Source: Planctomycetota bacterium (GTDB lineage Bacteria; Planctomycetota; Planctomycetia; Pirellulales; Pirellulaceae). From it: 64,000 nt of DNA. The stretch lies in NCBI GenBank assembly GCA_026692845.1, contig JAPLNM010000045.1, forward strand, positions 1 to 64,000, given 5' to 3'. Under the pieces are notes generated by a model that saw nothing but the letters and a program-made list of their open reading frames with translations, was not told where the DNA came from and made no database searches. Positions 25,415-35,248 of this stretch are shown here, piece by piece. The number at the start of each line of letters is the position of its first letter. Position 1 is the stretch's first letter. A program made the translations under genes and the position numbers.

Positions 25415-26322
25415 GTCTGGTCTCTAGGATCTACGGGTGAAGTTGAATCGGGTTGGATTTGCGATTTCGTACTGGCTCGAAAGATCCAATACGGAACGGT
25501 GATAAGTAGCACTGCAACAACAAAGACTCCGGCCCCAAGCGACATCAATCGCCTGGCGCTTGCGGTATACTTGTTTTCGTCGGGATCGTAATGAACGCAC
25601 CACAGTGCGATCATGTCGAGGGGGGTTCCGATCCGGCCTTCGCCGGCCTCAACGAACGCCATTTTTAGGGTCTTGGGTAAAAAACCGATTTCGAAAACGT
25701 AGCGAGTTATCTTGCCTTTGGGCGAGATGAAAATCGCTGCCGATGGATGGTTGTACTGCTTGTGTTTGGCGTCGTAGGTGTATTGGAACCCGACGGCCTG
25801 CGTCAATTGCCGGATACTCTCGGCGGTCCCGACCCAAAATTCCCAGCCTTGTGGATCGTGTTGTTCGAAAAGATCCTGGGAGTACTTTCGCTGGGTACCC
25901 TTGGCTTTTTCCGAGGTTTCCAACGGGTCGATGCTGATCGAAACCATCAGAAAATCCTTGCCCAAACCCGGGCTGGGCATTTGATTCAGGCCTTGGACTA
26001 GTCCGTTGAGTTGGGAGACACACAAACCCGGGCAGTTGCTGTAATTAAGCGAAAGAAGAATCGGCTTGCCCTGTTTGAGCAGTCGACTGATCGAAGTGGA
26101 TTCCCCTTGACCGTTCTTGAATACCAAGTGCTCGGGGATCAAATCGCCCAGATGTTGCTCGATTCCCACCCCTTGCATGGCTTTCGGGAGCCCTGAATCT
26201 ACCGAGCCGATTGCATCGGCATGGCAAAACGACCCGATGCAAGTCATCAGTATGCAAACCAACCCACGGGCCTGCATAGCGGGCTTTCCGGTGATTTGGT
26301 TGGTGGCAAGATGACTAAACAT
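25411..26322 (-). CDS. SCO1/SenC-family copper chaperone
   Basis: This protein would help load copper into the CuA site of subunit II. It has a thioredoxin fold with the CPGLC motif and a conserved histidine in HPSAAIFISPKG. The C-terminus carries a membrane helix (about 270-290), and the N-terminus a signal peptide. There are two possible ATGs, at 26322 and 26277; the second has a GGAAAG six bases upstream and gives a compact signal peptide, so the first 15 residues are uncertain. It sits between the small membrane protein and subunit II. Confidence 0.88.
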   Translation of the reverse strand: MFSHLATNQITGKPAMQARGLVCILMTCIGSFCHADAIGSVDSGLPKAMQGVGIEQHLGDLIPEHLVFKNGQGESTSISRLLKQGKPILLSLNYSNCPGLCVSQLNGLVQGLNQMPSPGLGKDFLMVSISIDPLETSEKAKGTQRKYSQDLFEQHDPQGWEFWVGTAESIRQLTQAVGFQYTYDAKHKQYNHPSAAIFISPKGKITRYVFEIGFLPKTLKMAFVEAGEGRIGTPLDMIALWCVHYDPDENKYTASARRLMSLGAGVFVVAVLLITVPYWIFRASTKSQIQPDSTSPVDPRDQT

Positions 26323-26333
26323 GATCGGTCCGG

Positions 26334-26678
26334 TTAAGCTCCTTGAGCTGACAATTCCTTGAGGATAATTTCTTCGGCACGCTGAATCGGGATGTAAATC
26401 ACATCCTTTTTAGCGGGTTCCTTGCCCTTTTCAGGGGGAGGGGCGCTCTCGTCGATGATCCGCTCTTTCTTATAACCGTTCAAGGAATCCAATTGTTCAC
26501 TTTTAGCCTGAGCAGGGATGTTCAATTCCGAGCCGACTCGTCCAGGTCTCTGGTCGGTCCAGCTGACCATGTTGTAGCAAAGGGCCTGTAGGAGCTGCAG
26601 GAGCACTACCAGGATGATTATGCTCATGACGGCCCAGTAGGCAATCATTTTGGTGTTGAGGTCGTCGTAACGGGCCAT
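26334..26678 (-). CDS. Small single-helix membrane protein of the ACIII/caa3 cluster
   Basis: A 114-residue protein with one membrane helix (about residues 13-33), followed by a hydrophilic tail with prolines, lysines and glutamates. I do not recognise the family. Its location between ActF and SCO, with 25 bp and 11 bp gaps, suggests it is a minor subunit or assembly factor of alternative complex III or the oxidase. It might correspond to the poorly conserved small subunits reported for some ACIII complexes, but this is inference. The ATG at 26678 is clear. Confidence 0.7.
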   Translation of the reverse strand: MARYDDLNTKMIAYWAVMSIIILVVLLQLLQALCYNMVSWTDQRPGRVGSELNIPAQAKSEQLDSLNGYKKERIIDESAPPPEKGKEPAKKDVIYIPIQRAEEIILKELSAQGA

Positions 26679-26703
26679 GATCGTGCTTGGTATCGAAGGG
26701 AGA

Positions 26704-27948
26704 TTACAAAAGTGGATTTGCGTAAGTCAAAGCTTCTGGCAAGCGAGGGTCTTTCATCGGAACCAGAGGAACGTTCGAAGCACGCACCAGGAAGAACGAC
26801 AGGAATACCATGAGCATTCCGATCCCGCCCAGAAGATGCCCAAAGATTGGCATGAAGCTCGGAGCGCCCGCGTTAGGCATCACCAAGAATGTCATGTCGA
26901 GCCAGTGAACTGCAAGCGCCCAACAAGCCCAGAACGTCAAACCGAATCGGTTGCGGCGAACGTGGCGGCTGAGTGTTCCAAGGAATGGGATGGCAAAGTG
27001 CAGTGGAATCAATCCGTAGGCTAGGTATTGCCAGCCGTCGTTGAGCCGAACTTGGTACCAGTAGGTTTCCTCAGGGATGTTGCCGTACCAGTACAGGAGC
27101 AACTGCGAAAAAGCGATGTATGACCAGAACATGATGAATCCAAACATGAATTTGCCCATGTCATGGAAATGCTCGACGCTGACAAACGCTCGAAGCTTGC
27201 CTGCATTCTGCAATGCCATGCTGATCAAGATCGTTGTTGCGAAGAACGCCATCATTCCGGCCGCAAACACGTAGACCCCGAAAATCGTGCTGAACCAATC
27301 CGCATCGATGCTCATGACCCAATCAAAAGCGGCGAAGCTGACCGACAAGGAGAACAGCATAATGCACGGTCCAGCCCATTTCTGGCGGGCCAGCGAGTGT
27401 TCAACATCCCCGGTTTCGTCCTGCTTGCGGCTGTGCCCAAAGAAGTAAAACGCCATAAAAATCCAGAGTGCGAAGTAAACCGTAGCTCGGATTGAGAACC
27501 ATTCCTTTGTCAGGTAGCCTACGTCGATCTTCGCTTTGATCACACTCGAGTGGACTTCGGCCGGTACGTTCCACTCATACGGAGCATTGTAGTTTGCAAA
27601 GAGGATGGCAATGATCGGGAGAAACATCAGGGCCAAAAAAGGAATGGTCGTCATGATCAGCTCGGCGATTCGGCGGATGGAGGTGCTCCATCCTGCTCGC
27701 GATACAAACTGAATCAAAATAAAGAACAGCGCGCCCAACGCGATCGTCATGACAAACATGAAGTTCGCAAGGTACGAATGCATGAAGAACCGGAAGGCCG
27801 CATCGGTCGAGCCATCCGCTCCACGAGCAAATAAGCTCAAAAAGGCTCCCCCGGCAAGCAGGATCAGACCTGCTGCAAAAAATATGGGCTTCAACGATCT
27901 CCAAACCGCTGGAAGCTCGATCGTTTCTAGGTCGTACTTGGAACTCAT
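26704..27948 (-). CDS. actF: ActF, quinone-binding-type subunit of alternative complex III
   Basis: ActF is an NrfD/ActC-like membrane subunit of ACIII, thought not to bind quinol productively in solved structures. The 414-residue sequence has about ten hydrophobic helices and the typical segment FGFIMFWSYIAFSQLLLYWY. The C-terminal region has HWLDMTFLVMPNAG. It follows the ActDE fusion by 23 bp and is part of the minus-strand operon. The ATG at 27948 is clear. Confidence 0.9.
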   Translation of the reverse strand: MSSKYDLETIELPAVWRSLKPIFFAAGLILLAGGAFLSLFARGADGSTDAAFRFFMHSYLANFMFVMTIALGALFFILIQFVSRAGWSTSIRRIAELIMTTIPFLALMFLPIIAILFANYNAPYEWNVPAEVHSSVIKAKIDVGYLTKEWFSIRATVYFALWIFMAFYFFGHSRKQDETGDVEHSLARQKWAGPCIMLFSLSVSFAAFDWVMSIDADWFSTIFGVYVFAAGMMAFFATTILISMALQNAGKLRAFVSVEHFHDMGKFMFGFIMFWSYIAFSQLLLYWYGNIPEETYWYQVRLNDGWQYLAYGLIPLHFAIPFLGTLSRHVRRNRFGLTFWACWALAVHWLDMTFLVMPNAGAPSFMPIFGHLLGGIGMLMVFLSFFLVRASNVPLVPMKDPRLPEALTYANPLL

Positions 27949-27971
27949 AACTGTATTTCGACTGCTGGAGA

Positions 27972-29357
27972 TTATTTGGTTTGCGATGGAGTCGGTTCGG
28001 TCAAACTGCCGCGCTGCTCGACTGGAACGTCGTCAATGTTTGCGTTCCGCGAACGTTGCAAGGCTTTGACGTAAAGGACGATCGACCATCGTTCTTGCGG
28101 GGTGATCGAGGAGGCGTACGAGGCCATCTTGCCTTGTCCCTTACTGATCGTATGGAAAATCTGCCCGACGGGTTGCTTTTGAACACGATCAAGGTGCAAG
28201 GAGCTCGGCGGAGCCCATGTGTCTTGAGCAAGACTCGCGGCTCGTTTGGCTACCAAACCATCGCCGAAACCCGCGTAACCGTGGCAAGCTGAACAGTAAA
28301 TCTCGTACTTGGTCTTCCCAAGTTTGATGTTCTCTTCGTTGGCTTCAATCGGTAGCTTATCCAAAAACGGCAGATTCGGAGCCCCGCCCGCTGGGCTTGC
28401 AGCAGGAGGCTGAACTGTAGCGTCCAAAGAAGGTGAAGCGGCGGTCGAATCCACGGCAGAGACGTAGATCTGCTTGTCGGTGTCGAGCGAAGTGACCTTC
28501 ATGGGGTCATAACCCAGATAGAAGGGGTCCTGTTGCTCAAGTTGTCCACGTGAAATCGTTCCGGGGACCTGCGGTCGCATCGAGCGCCCGTCTTTGAATA
28601 TCGTAGTGGTTTGTTGCGGTTTTTTCTTGGGCTGGAAATCCATGTCGAAAAAGACGTGCCAGCGGGGCAAGTCGCTGAAACTCGATCGCATGTTCAAAAC
28701 GATCGCAGAGGGAATAAGACCAGCAAGAACCAATAAAAGTGCCCCTAGCAAAATTGCGCGTGGCATTTCTGACGGGGTGGAATCTTCCATCACCTCGTCG
28801 AGCGAATTTGCATCGACCGAGGAAAGGAGTTCACGTACCGATTCGCGGTTGTAGTACTTGTCGGTTGCATCCACATACAGAAAGAACCGATCGTTCGTCG
28901 CGCGATCAAACTTGGCACTCGTGAAAACCGGGTTACTGAACTTGGGTAGTCCATTAAGAGCCAACATTCCCAAGACCGAGGTGAAGGCCGAAAAGAGAAT
29001 CGTCAACTCGAACGAGACGGGGATCGATGCGGGCGTGATCCCAAAGGGCTTGCCCGAAATGATGTACTTGTAATCCACCCCGTTCATCCACCATTGCATC
29101 AGAAGGGCTGTGCACAAGCCAGTTAGGCCTGCGCATAGAACGATGAATGGAAGAATCGTCGGTTTGATGCCTAGAGCATGGTCGATGCCGTGGACCGGAA
29201 AAGGAGTGAATGCATCGGTTTTGGTGTAACCGGCATCGCGGACCTTTTCGGCTGCATGGAGCAGATCGTGTTCGTTTTCGAATTCTGCCATCCAACCGCA
29301 AGCCTTCGGGGGCCTAGGTTCTTTATTCGATTTGAGTTTGTGTTCGCTGTTATTCAT
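27972..29357 (-). CDS. ActD-ActE fusion of alternative complex III
   Basis: Residues 1-200 or so are a DUF3341/ActD domain (CGWMAEFENEHDLLHAAEKVRDAGY, two membrane helices at about 70-95 and 115-135). After another helix near residue 210 and a Pro/Ser/Ala linker comes a monoheme cytochrome c (ActE) with CSACHG at about residue 355 and a likely methionine ligand in GKMASYAS. In Rhodothermus and other well-known ACIII systems these are separate proteins. The fusion would tether the electron-exit cytochrome to the complex. Length is 461 residues; the ATG at 29357 is clear. Confidence 0.9.
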   Translation of the reverse strand: MNNSEHKLKSNKEPRPPKACGWMAEFENEHDLLHAAEKVRDAGYTKTDAFTPFPVHGIDHALGIKPTILPFIVLCAGLTGLCTALLMQWWMNGVDYKYIISGKPFGITPASIPVSFELTILFSAFTSVLGMLALNGLPKFSNPVFTSAKFDRATNDRFFLYVDATDKYYNRESVRELLSSVDANSLDEVMEDSTPSEMPRAILLGALLLVLAGLIPSAIVLNMRSSFSDLPRWHVFFDMDFQPKKKPQQTTTIFKDGRSMRPQVPGTISRGQLEQQDPFYLGYDPMKVTSLDTDKQIYVSAVDSTAASPSLDATVQPPAASPAGGAPNLPFLDKLPIEANEENIKLGKTKYEIYCSACHGYAGFGDGLVAKRAASLAQDTWAPPSSLHLDRVQKQPVGQIFHTISKGQGKMASYASSITPQERWSIVLYVKALQRSRNANIDDVPVEQRGSLTEPTPSQTK

Positions 29358-29402
29358 ATCAATCGTTGTTTGCGATGGTGTTCCAAGGACTGTCTAGCAG
29401 GA

Positions 29403-30872
29403 TCAGTGCGCATGTCCAACGTGTTTCGGTTCCTTGCCCTGCAACTCCGCCAGGACTTCCGCTTGCTGGTGCTCAGCGTGATCCGAGGCGGACATCACCC
29501 CTTTGACTTCTGAAATCGCGATCGTTGGAAGGTAACGGCAAAACAGAAGAAACAGGGTCAAAAACACTCCGAAACTGCCGAAGAACATCAGCCCGTCGTA
29601 CATCGTCGGATTGTAGTAACCCCAGGAGCTTGGCAAGAAATCTCGACTCAGCGACGTCACAGTGATCACGAAGCGTTCGAACCACATCCCGATGTTCACA
29701 AAGATCGAAACGACCCACATGGCTACGACGTTTGTTCGAACCCATTTGAACCAAAACAACTGCGGAGAGATTACGTTGCAGGTCACCATGATCCAATAGG
29801 CCCACCAGTAGGGTCCGAAAGCACGGTTGATGAACGTGAAGCTTTCGTATTGGTTCTGGCTATACCAGGCCATGAAAAACTCGGTTCCATAGGCCAAGCC
29901 GACCAAGGATCCTGTCGCCAGGATAATCTTGTTCATGTTGTCTAGGTGCCTGAGCGTGATGAGATTCTCCAGCTTGTAAATGGCTCGCATGGGAACCAAG
30001 AGGGTAACCACCATCGCGAAGCCAGAGAAAATCGCACCGGCAACGAAGTACGGTGGGAAAATCGTTGTATGCCATCCTGGAAGTTGCGAAACGGCGAAGT
30101 CGAAGCTAACGACCGTGTGCACCGAGAGAACCAGCGGTGCTGCCAGTGCAGCCAAGAGCGTGTAGGCTTTTTCATAAACCAGCCAGTGCCTCGAGGATCC
30201 AGTCCATCCTAAGCAAAGCAGGCCATAGATGAAACGTCGCAGAGGCGATTTGCTACGATCTCGATAGGTTGCCAAATCGGGGATCATTCCCATGTACCAG
30301 AAAACAAGCGACGTCGATGCATACGTTCCGACTGCGAAAACGTCCCAAAGAAGCGGACTGCGGAACTGAGGCCACATCCACAAATTCAAACTTGGATAAG
30401 GAAGCAGCCAGAAAGCCAGCCAAGCTCGTCCGACGTGGATCCCAGGATAGATCCCCGCACAAATAACTGCGAAGATCGTCATGGCTTCGGCCGCTCGATT
30501 GATACTCGTGCGCCAGTTCTGTCGGAACAAGAACAAAATTGCCGAGATCAATGTTCCAGCGTGGCCGATGCCGACCCAGAAAACGAAGTTAACGATTGGC
30601 CAAGCCCAGAATACCGGGCTCATGTTCCCCCAAATACCAACCCCTTTGTAGATCAAAAAGACGATCAGCATCAGGAAAGTCGTCGCGGTCAGCGAAGAAA
30701 ACCCGAATAGGATCCACCAAAGGCGAGGCTGGGGATCCTCGGCGACGCGGCAAACCATTTCGGTAACCGACGTGTAAGTCTGATTGCCGGTGATCAGCGG
30801 GGCGCGACGACCTGGGATATCGCCCGTGTTATCGATTTCTCGAGGATTGTAGGAACTGCTTATGGATGCCAT
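29403..30872 (-). CDS. actC: ActC, NrfD-family quinol-binding subunit of alternative complex III
   Basis: ActC is the membrane subunit with the likely quinol site, related to NrfD/PsrC. It has about ten membrane helices. Recognisable blocks include [18 protein letters not shown], with the histidine close to the quinol site, GWTGSSRHW, and [10 protein letters not shown]. Length is 489 residues. The C-terminus ends in a short His-rich tail (ending KHVGHAH). Gap of 13 bp from actB; ATG at 30872. Confidence 0.93.
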   Translation of the reverse strand: MASISSSYNPREIDNTGDIPGRRAPLITGNQTYTSVTEMVCRVAEDPQPRLWWILFGFSSLTATTFLMLIVFLIYKGVGIWGNMSPVFWAWPIVNFVFWVGIGHAGTLISAILFLFRQNWRTSINRAAEAMTIFAVICAGIYPGIHVGRAWLAFWLLPYPSLNLWMWPQFRSPLLWDVFAVGTYASTSLVFWYMGMIPDLATYRDRSKSPLRRFIYGLLCLGWTGSSRHWLVYEKAYTLLAALAAPLVLSVHTVVSFDFAVSQLPGWHTTIFPPYFVAGAIFSGFAMVVTLLVPMRAIYKLENLITLRHLDNMNKIILATGSLVGLAYGTEFFMAWYSQNQYESFTFINRAFGPYWWAYWIMVTCNVISPQLFWFKWVRTNVVAMWVVSIFVNIGMWFERFVITVTSLSRDFLPSSWGYYNPTMYDGLMFFGSFGVFLTLFLLFCRYLPTIAISEVKGVMSASDHAEHQQAEVLAELQGKEPKHVGHAH

Positions 30873-30885
30873 GGTTGTTTATTTT

Positions 30886-33800
30886 TTAGTGATCGTTTCC
30901 GTGTTCTGCGCTTTGCCCGCCGTGTGCTCCATGGTCACCGTGTCCTGCATGACCAGGACGCGCCGGGCGAATTTGGCTCTCGGTCGCAAGCCGCTTGGGC
31001 AAGTTCCGAATTCTCGATAGATACAGCGTCCGAGGCTTGATGTTCAATTCTTCGAGGACCGCATAAGCCCTAGTGCTTTGATGCTGTTGGCTGACTTGGC
31101 TGTTCTTGTCGTTTAGATCCCCAAAGACAATCGCCCCGGTAGGACAAGCGTCTTGGCAAGCCGATCGGATGTCGCCGTCGTGAACCTTGCCGTCACCCCG
31201 CGAACGCGCATAGATCTTGCCGTTTTGCACTCGCTGAATGCAGTAAGTGCATTTTTCCATCACGCCGCGTCCACGAACAGTGACCTCAGGGTTCAAGACC
31301 AGCGATTGAAGCTTCTTGGAAGCTTGCTCTCGTTTGTCTTGCCAGCCGTAGTAGTAGCCGTATTCGCCGTTGTAATTGAAATAATTGAAGCGGCGAACCT
31401 TATAGGGGCAGTTGTTCGCACAGTACCGGGTTCCAATGCAACGGTTGTAAGCCATCGCATTGATTCCTTCTTCCGTATGGACGGTCGCAGCCACCGGGCA
31501 GACCTGTTCGCAAGGTGCGGTCTCGCAGTGTGCACAGGCCATCGGTTGCATAACCACCTTGGTGTCCAAGGGGCTGTTGATCGAGGCTTGCGACTTTGCT
31601 GGGTTGACGTCGGCTTGGAAGTACCGGTCGATGCGAAGCCAATGCATTTCTCGACCGCGGAGGACCTGCTCCTTGCCAACGATCGGAACGTTGTTTTCGG
31701 CTTGGCAGGCGACGACACAGGAGTTGCAGCCGGTGCACTTGTTTAAGTCGATCGACATGCCCCACTTATGGGTTTGGTCGACAGTCGGTTCTTTCCAAAG
31801 CGAATCGTTATCGAAGTGGTGTTCGACCATCGAATTGGTAAATGCAGGATCTTCTTTGTACTCGAAGTAAGTCCCTTCGCGGACCAACTGCGGTGCCCGC
31901 TTGGCGGCTTCCGACAATCCCAGCTCGTCCAACGCAAAGTGGTCTTGGGTTGTCGCTAAACGATAAGGTTCCCCGGTAGGCCTTGCGGAGACCCCGGTGT
32001 ATAGGGAGGCTTGATTCCAGCGTCGGAAGGTGGACAGATCCGTACCAACGGCACCGGAGATCGCCCCCCCGAACTGCTTGGTATGACCGTAACCGTAGTG
32101 CACGGTAAAGGAGCCTTCGGCATGGCCTGGCACCACAAACACTGGGAGCTTGACCTTCGACTCCCCGAGAATCAACGCCACGAGTTCGCCTTGTTTGAGC
32201 CCAAGTGCTTTGGCGGTCGAAGGACTGCAGATCGCCGCATTGTCCCACGTCAGCTTCGTGACCGGATGCGGGCATTCTTGAAGCCATCCATTGTTCCCGA
32301 GTCGTCCATCGTAGATCGTGTCGCTTGGCAACAAGAAAACTTCGACATTTGCCAAATCCAAAGCCAACGAAAGCTTTCCTTCCGGGAGCAGGTAGTTCCT
32401 GGCCGAAATGGCCACTCCTGGTCCATCCTGGGCCGTGGATTCCTGGACTTTTGATTCCTGGACTTTCGATTGCAGTTCCTTTGGATCGGCCCTAAGCTCT
32501 CCTTGGAACTGCTTGGACTCCGATCCGGCGAAGAATCCTGCATGAAGAGATTCTCGCATTTTGCGAAGATTCGCGAGTTGTTCCGACGTTCGAGTGACTG
32601 TCGTATCGGTGCCGAAAAGTTTGTCGGCGGTCTCGGCGATCACGACGTTGGCCGGCAAAGAGTCGACCGATAGGCCAGCGAGCATCACGAGCAGTTCGGC
32701 TGCCGTTTTACCTCCGAGCAACGGGGCGATGGTCGGTTGGCAGATGCTGTATGTACCATCGAGGGCTCGCACATCGCCCCAGGACTCCAGAGGATGACTC
32801 GCAGGGACGGTCCAGTTGGCGTAATACGCTGTTTCATCGTCGTACTGGGACAGATAAACGACGTCTGCGATTTGTTGCATCGCAGCAGCTAGGTTCACAT
32901 CGCCGGCAGCCGTAAAGACAGGATTCGGAGCAAGGATCCAAAGTCTGCTGTAATTGGGGGCATCGGCTACGAAGTCGTCGAGTTTCATCGAGTTGATCCC
33001 GTTGATATCCTCCGGGTTCTCGTAGATTTTGACGGTTTTCCCTACATTTCCAAGCTTCGTGTTGATGCGTAGCGCAGCGACTTGGGCCGCCAAAGAATGG
33101 TGCGATCCGATGGCAAGCACTGCCGAGCCTCTGTTGGCAAGCAAATCGCTGGCAATGCACTCGATGATGCGTTCAATCTTCTCATCTTGCCCGAGAGTGT
33201 CGTAGGTCTTGCTCTCTTCCCTGTCCTCAAGAATCGTGCCTGCATCGATCGCTTTTTCGATTCGATTCAAGAGCAAGTCGATCTGAGAGGATTGCAACGC
33301 CAATCGGAAATCGGCGATCGTACCTGTGACCGAATACTGAGCCTCAACGCAGTATAGACGGTTCATCCACGGACCGTTTGGATCGCGGTGATTGGCATAT
33401 TGGCGTGAGTATTGAACCGCGTTTGGGTTACTTCCCAAGAGGTCCGAATCGAGCGAAACAATGACTTTGGCTTGGTCCAAATCGTACACCATCGAGCAGT
33501 TCTGGGCTCCAACGGCATCGAGGGCTTTGCTGACGTTGCCGGTGTAAACCGATTCGTACTTGACGACGGTCGCTTCGGGGTACTTCTTGAGAACTTCCTT
33601 GAGTACTTTCCAGAAGCTAGGGCTACGGGTCGGCTCGATCAAAATCGCTAGCCCCTTGCCGGTTCCGATCTTGTCAGCGCTTCGCGACGCATAGCTCGAC
33701 AGCGCATTCCAAGTCTGTTGACGATCATCATCGTTCTCGCTGTTGGTGATCGTCGGATTACCCTTCGCCTTTTCGCGATTGAGAACCAAACCGATTCGAT

Positions 33801-34272
33801 CCTGGTCGTAGAGCGAAAGAATAGCACCTTGGGTAAAGACATCCGTTCCGGCGGAAGCGAGTTTCTTGTTCGTCGCGGTTTCCTTGGGCTGGAACTTTGC
33901 ATAGGCCGGGTGTTCGGCGTTGCCGTCGACTTTCAGAGGTCGACCGTCGACGTTTGCCACTAGGGCATGAACGATTCGTCCGGCCCATTCGAAGTTGGTC
34001 GCAAAGTGCTCGGGAATCCCTGGAATTCGACCTTCGGGACGCATCACAAAGGCGCCGACTTCCTCTCGGTTGTAGCGACAACCCGAGAGCCCCCCGAGGG
34101 CCAGCGATGCGCCCATGAGTTGAAGCCATCGACGACGCGATACGCCTTCGGGGAATTCCGAAGCGGCTTGCGGGAACTCCCGGTCCAGAAATTGTTTGAA
34201 CTCAGGGGTCTTTTGAAGCTCGTCTAAGCTGCGAAAATACTGAGTTCTGCTATCGATACTAGGTTGGCTCAT
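30886..34272 (-). CDS. actB: ActB, iron-sulfur and molybdopterin-like subunit of alternative complex III
   Basis: ActB combines a molybdopterin-oxidoreductase-like domain, which has lost its cofactor in known ACIII proteins, with a C-terminal domain of [4Fe-4S]/[3Fe-4S] clusters. Four cysteine groups are visible: CTGCNSCVVAC, CAHCETAPCEQVC, CIGTRYCANNC and CTYC...CQDAC. A twin-arginine-like signal (SRRRWLQLMG, ending LSGC) marks export. The C-terminus has a run of His/Gly residues. Length is 1,128 residues. The ATG at 34272 overlaps the ActA stop as ATGA and was preferred to a TTG three codons upstream. A 15-bp tandem duplication (32438-32467) lies in a linker. Confidence 0.93.
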   Translation of the reverse strand: MSQPSIDSRTQYFRSLDELQKTPEFKQFLDREFPQAASEFPEGVSRRRWLQLMGASLALGGLSGCRYNREEVGAFVMRPEGRIPGIPEHFATNFEWAGRIVHALVANVDGRPLKVDGNAEHPAYAKFQPKETATNKKLASAGTDVFTQGAILSLYDQDRIGLVLNREKAKGNPTITNSENDDDRQQTWNALSSYASRSADKIGTGKGLAILIEPTRSPSFWKVLKEVLKKYPEATVVKYESVYTGNVSKALDAVGAQNCSMVYDLDQAKVIVSLDSDLLGSNPNAVQYSRQYANHRDPNGPWMNRLYCVEAQYSVTGTIADFRLALQSSQIDLLLNRIEKAIDAGTILEDREESKTYDTLGQDEKIERIIECIASDLLANRGSAVLAIGSHHSLAAQVAALRINTKLGNVGKTVKIYENPEDINGINSMKLDDFVADAPNYSRLWILAPNPVFTAAGDVNLAAAMQQIADVVYLSQYDDETAYYANWTVPASHPLESWGDVRALDGTYSICQPTIAPLLGGKTAAELLVMLAGLSVDSLPANVVIAETADKLFGTDTTVTRTSEQLANLRKMRESLHAGFFAGSESKQFQGELRADPKELQSKVQESKVQESTAQDGPGVAISARNYLLPEGKLSLALDLANVEVFLLPSDTIYDGRLGNNGWLQECPHPVTKLTWDNAAICSPSTAKALGLKQGELVALILGESKVKLPVFVVPGHAEGSFTVHYGYGHTKQFGGAISGAVGTDLSTFRRWNQASLYTGVSARPTGEPYRLATTQDHFALDELGLSEAAKRAPQLVREGTYFEYKEDPAFTNSMVEHHFDNDSLWKEPTVDQTHKWGMSIDLNKCTGCNSCVVACQAENNVPIVGKEQVLRGREMHWLRIDRYFQADVNPAKSQASINSPLDTKVVMQPMACAHCETAPCEQVCPVAATVHTEEGINAMAYNRCIGTRYCANNCPYKVRRFNYFNYNGEYGYYYGWQDKREQASKKLQSLVLNPEVTVRGRGVMEKCTYCIQRVQNGKIYARSRGDGKVHDGDIRSACQDACPTGAIVFGDLNDKNSQVSQQHQSTRAYAVLEELNIKPRTLYLSRIRNLPKRLATESQIRPARPGHAGHGDHGAHGGQSAEHGNDH
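32438..32467. repeat. 15-bp tandem duplication in actB linker
   Basis: GATTCCTGGACTTTT and GATTCCTGGACTTTC are adjacent (32438-32452, 32453-32467) and encode the repeated KVQES-KVQES of ActB. Confidence 0.8.
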
Positions 34273-34973
34273 CGGTGACAAACCGCACAGTTCACTTGAG
34301 GGTTGATGTTGTTTTCTGCTCGAAGTTTCTTACCCAATTCCAGCTGCTCAGCAGCGGGCAAACTCCAAGCCAAATTCGTAACTTGATCCACAGGTCGAAG
34401 ATGGGGTTCTGGGTTGCGGTGACAATCCAGACACCAAGCCATCGATTGATTCTTGTCTTGGTGTACCACTTCCATCTGGTCCACACGACCGTGGCACGAA
34501 ACGCAAGAGACCCCGCGATTTACGTGTGCCGAATGGTTGAAATAGACAAAATCTGGTAGTCGGTGAATACGCACCCAATCGACCGATTCACCGGTCCGCC
34601 AGCTCTCATGCAAGTCCTTGAGTTTCGGGGATCCGGAGTGAATTGCCGACAATTTCGGAGGTGCGACGTCTCCCGTGGGGGTGATCGTCTTGGGGCTATG
34701 GCAATTGATGCAGGTTTGTGTCGCCGGAATTTCAGAGTGAGCGGCCTTGTCGACCGAACCGTGACAGTACTTGCAATCCATCTTCAGTTCGCCAGCGTGA
34801 AGCGCGTGGCTAAAAGGGATCGGCTGCAGCGGTCGGTAGCCGGTATTGAGCGTTTCGGGACTCGTTACTCCCAAAAACAACACGCTGGCATAGGCCCCGC
34901 CGGCAAGGATTAAAAAACCGAGCAAAGCCAAAAACTTATTCGTCCACCTAGGGAATAGAAATCGTTGGGACAT
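34269..34973 (-). CDS. actA: ActA, pentaheme cytochrome c of alternative complex III
   Basis: This is the multiheme cytochrome that passes electrons within ACIII. Five CxxCH motifs are visible: CKYCH, CINCH, CVSCH, CLDCH and CAVCH, the last within the C-terminal four residues of the mature sequence. One N-terminal hydrophobic helix (about residues 12-35) acts as anchor or signal. Length is 234 residues. The ATG at 34973 starts the act operon proper; a 275-bp non-coding gap to the BFD-like gene (34974-35248) is the likely promoter region, although I see no convincing promoter motif there. Confidence 0.93.
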   Translation of the reverse strand: MSQRFLFPRWTNKFLALLGFLILAGGAYASVLFLGVTSPETLNTGYRPLQPIPFSHALHAGELKMDCKYCHGSVDKAAHSEIPATQTCINCHSPKTITPTGDVAPPKLSAIHSGSPKLKDLHESWRTGESVDWVRIHRLPDFVYFNHSAHVNRGVSCVSCHGRVDQMEVVHQDKNQSMAWCLDCHRNPEPHLRPVDQVTNLAWSLPAAEQLELGKKLRAENNINPQVNCAVCHR

Positions 34974-35248
34974 AGGCTTGGTTGTTTTAGTTCAGAATTG
35001 CAAGCAATTCGCGGGAAAAAGTTAGGCTGTTCGCGTTGACGAAGCGTCGTTTCTCACGAGCAACCGGTTTTGATCAAGTGTAATGTTAACCTGTCGTTTG
35101 CAAAAGGTAGGCAACATGGCCGAACCCCTCCGGCGGTGGGCTCATCGGCAAAATACCTTGGAATCTACTGGAAAAGCGCATTGAACCTGCGTTTGGTGGC
35201 AATTCGTCGCATCTGAACTTGACGGTCCTCCAAAGCGGTTTAAGCGTT

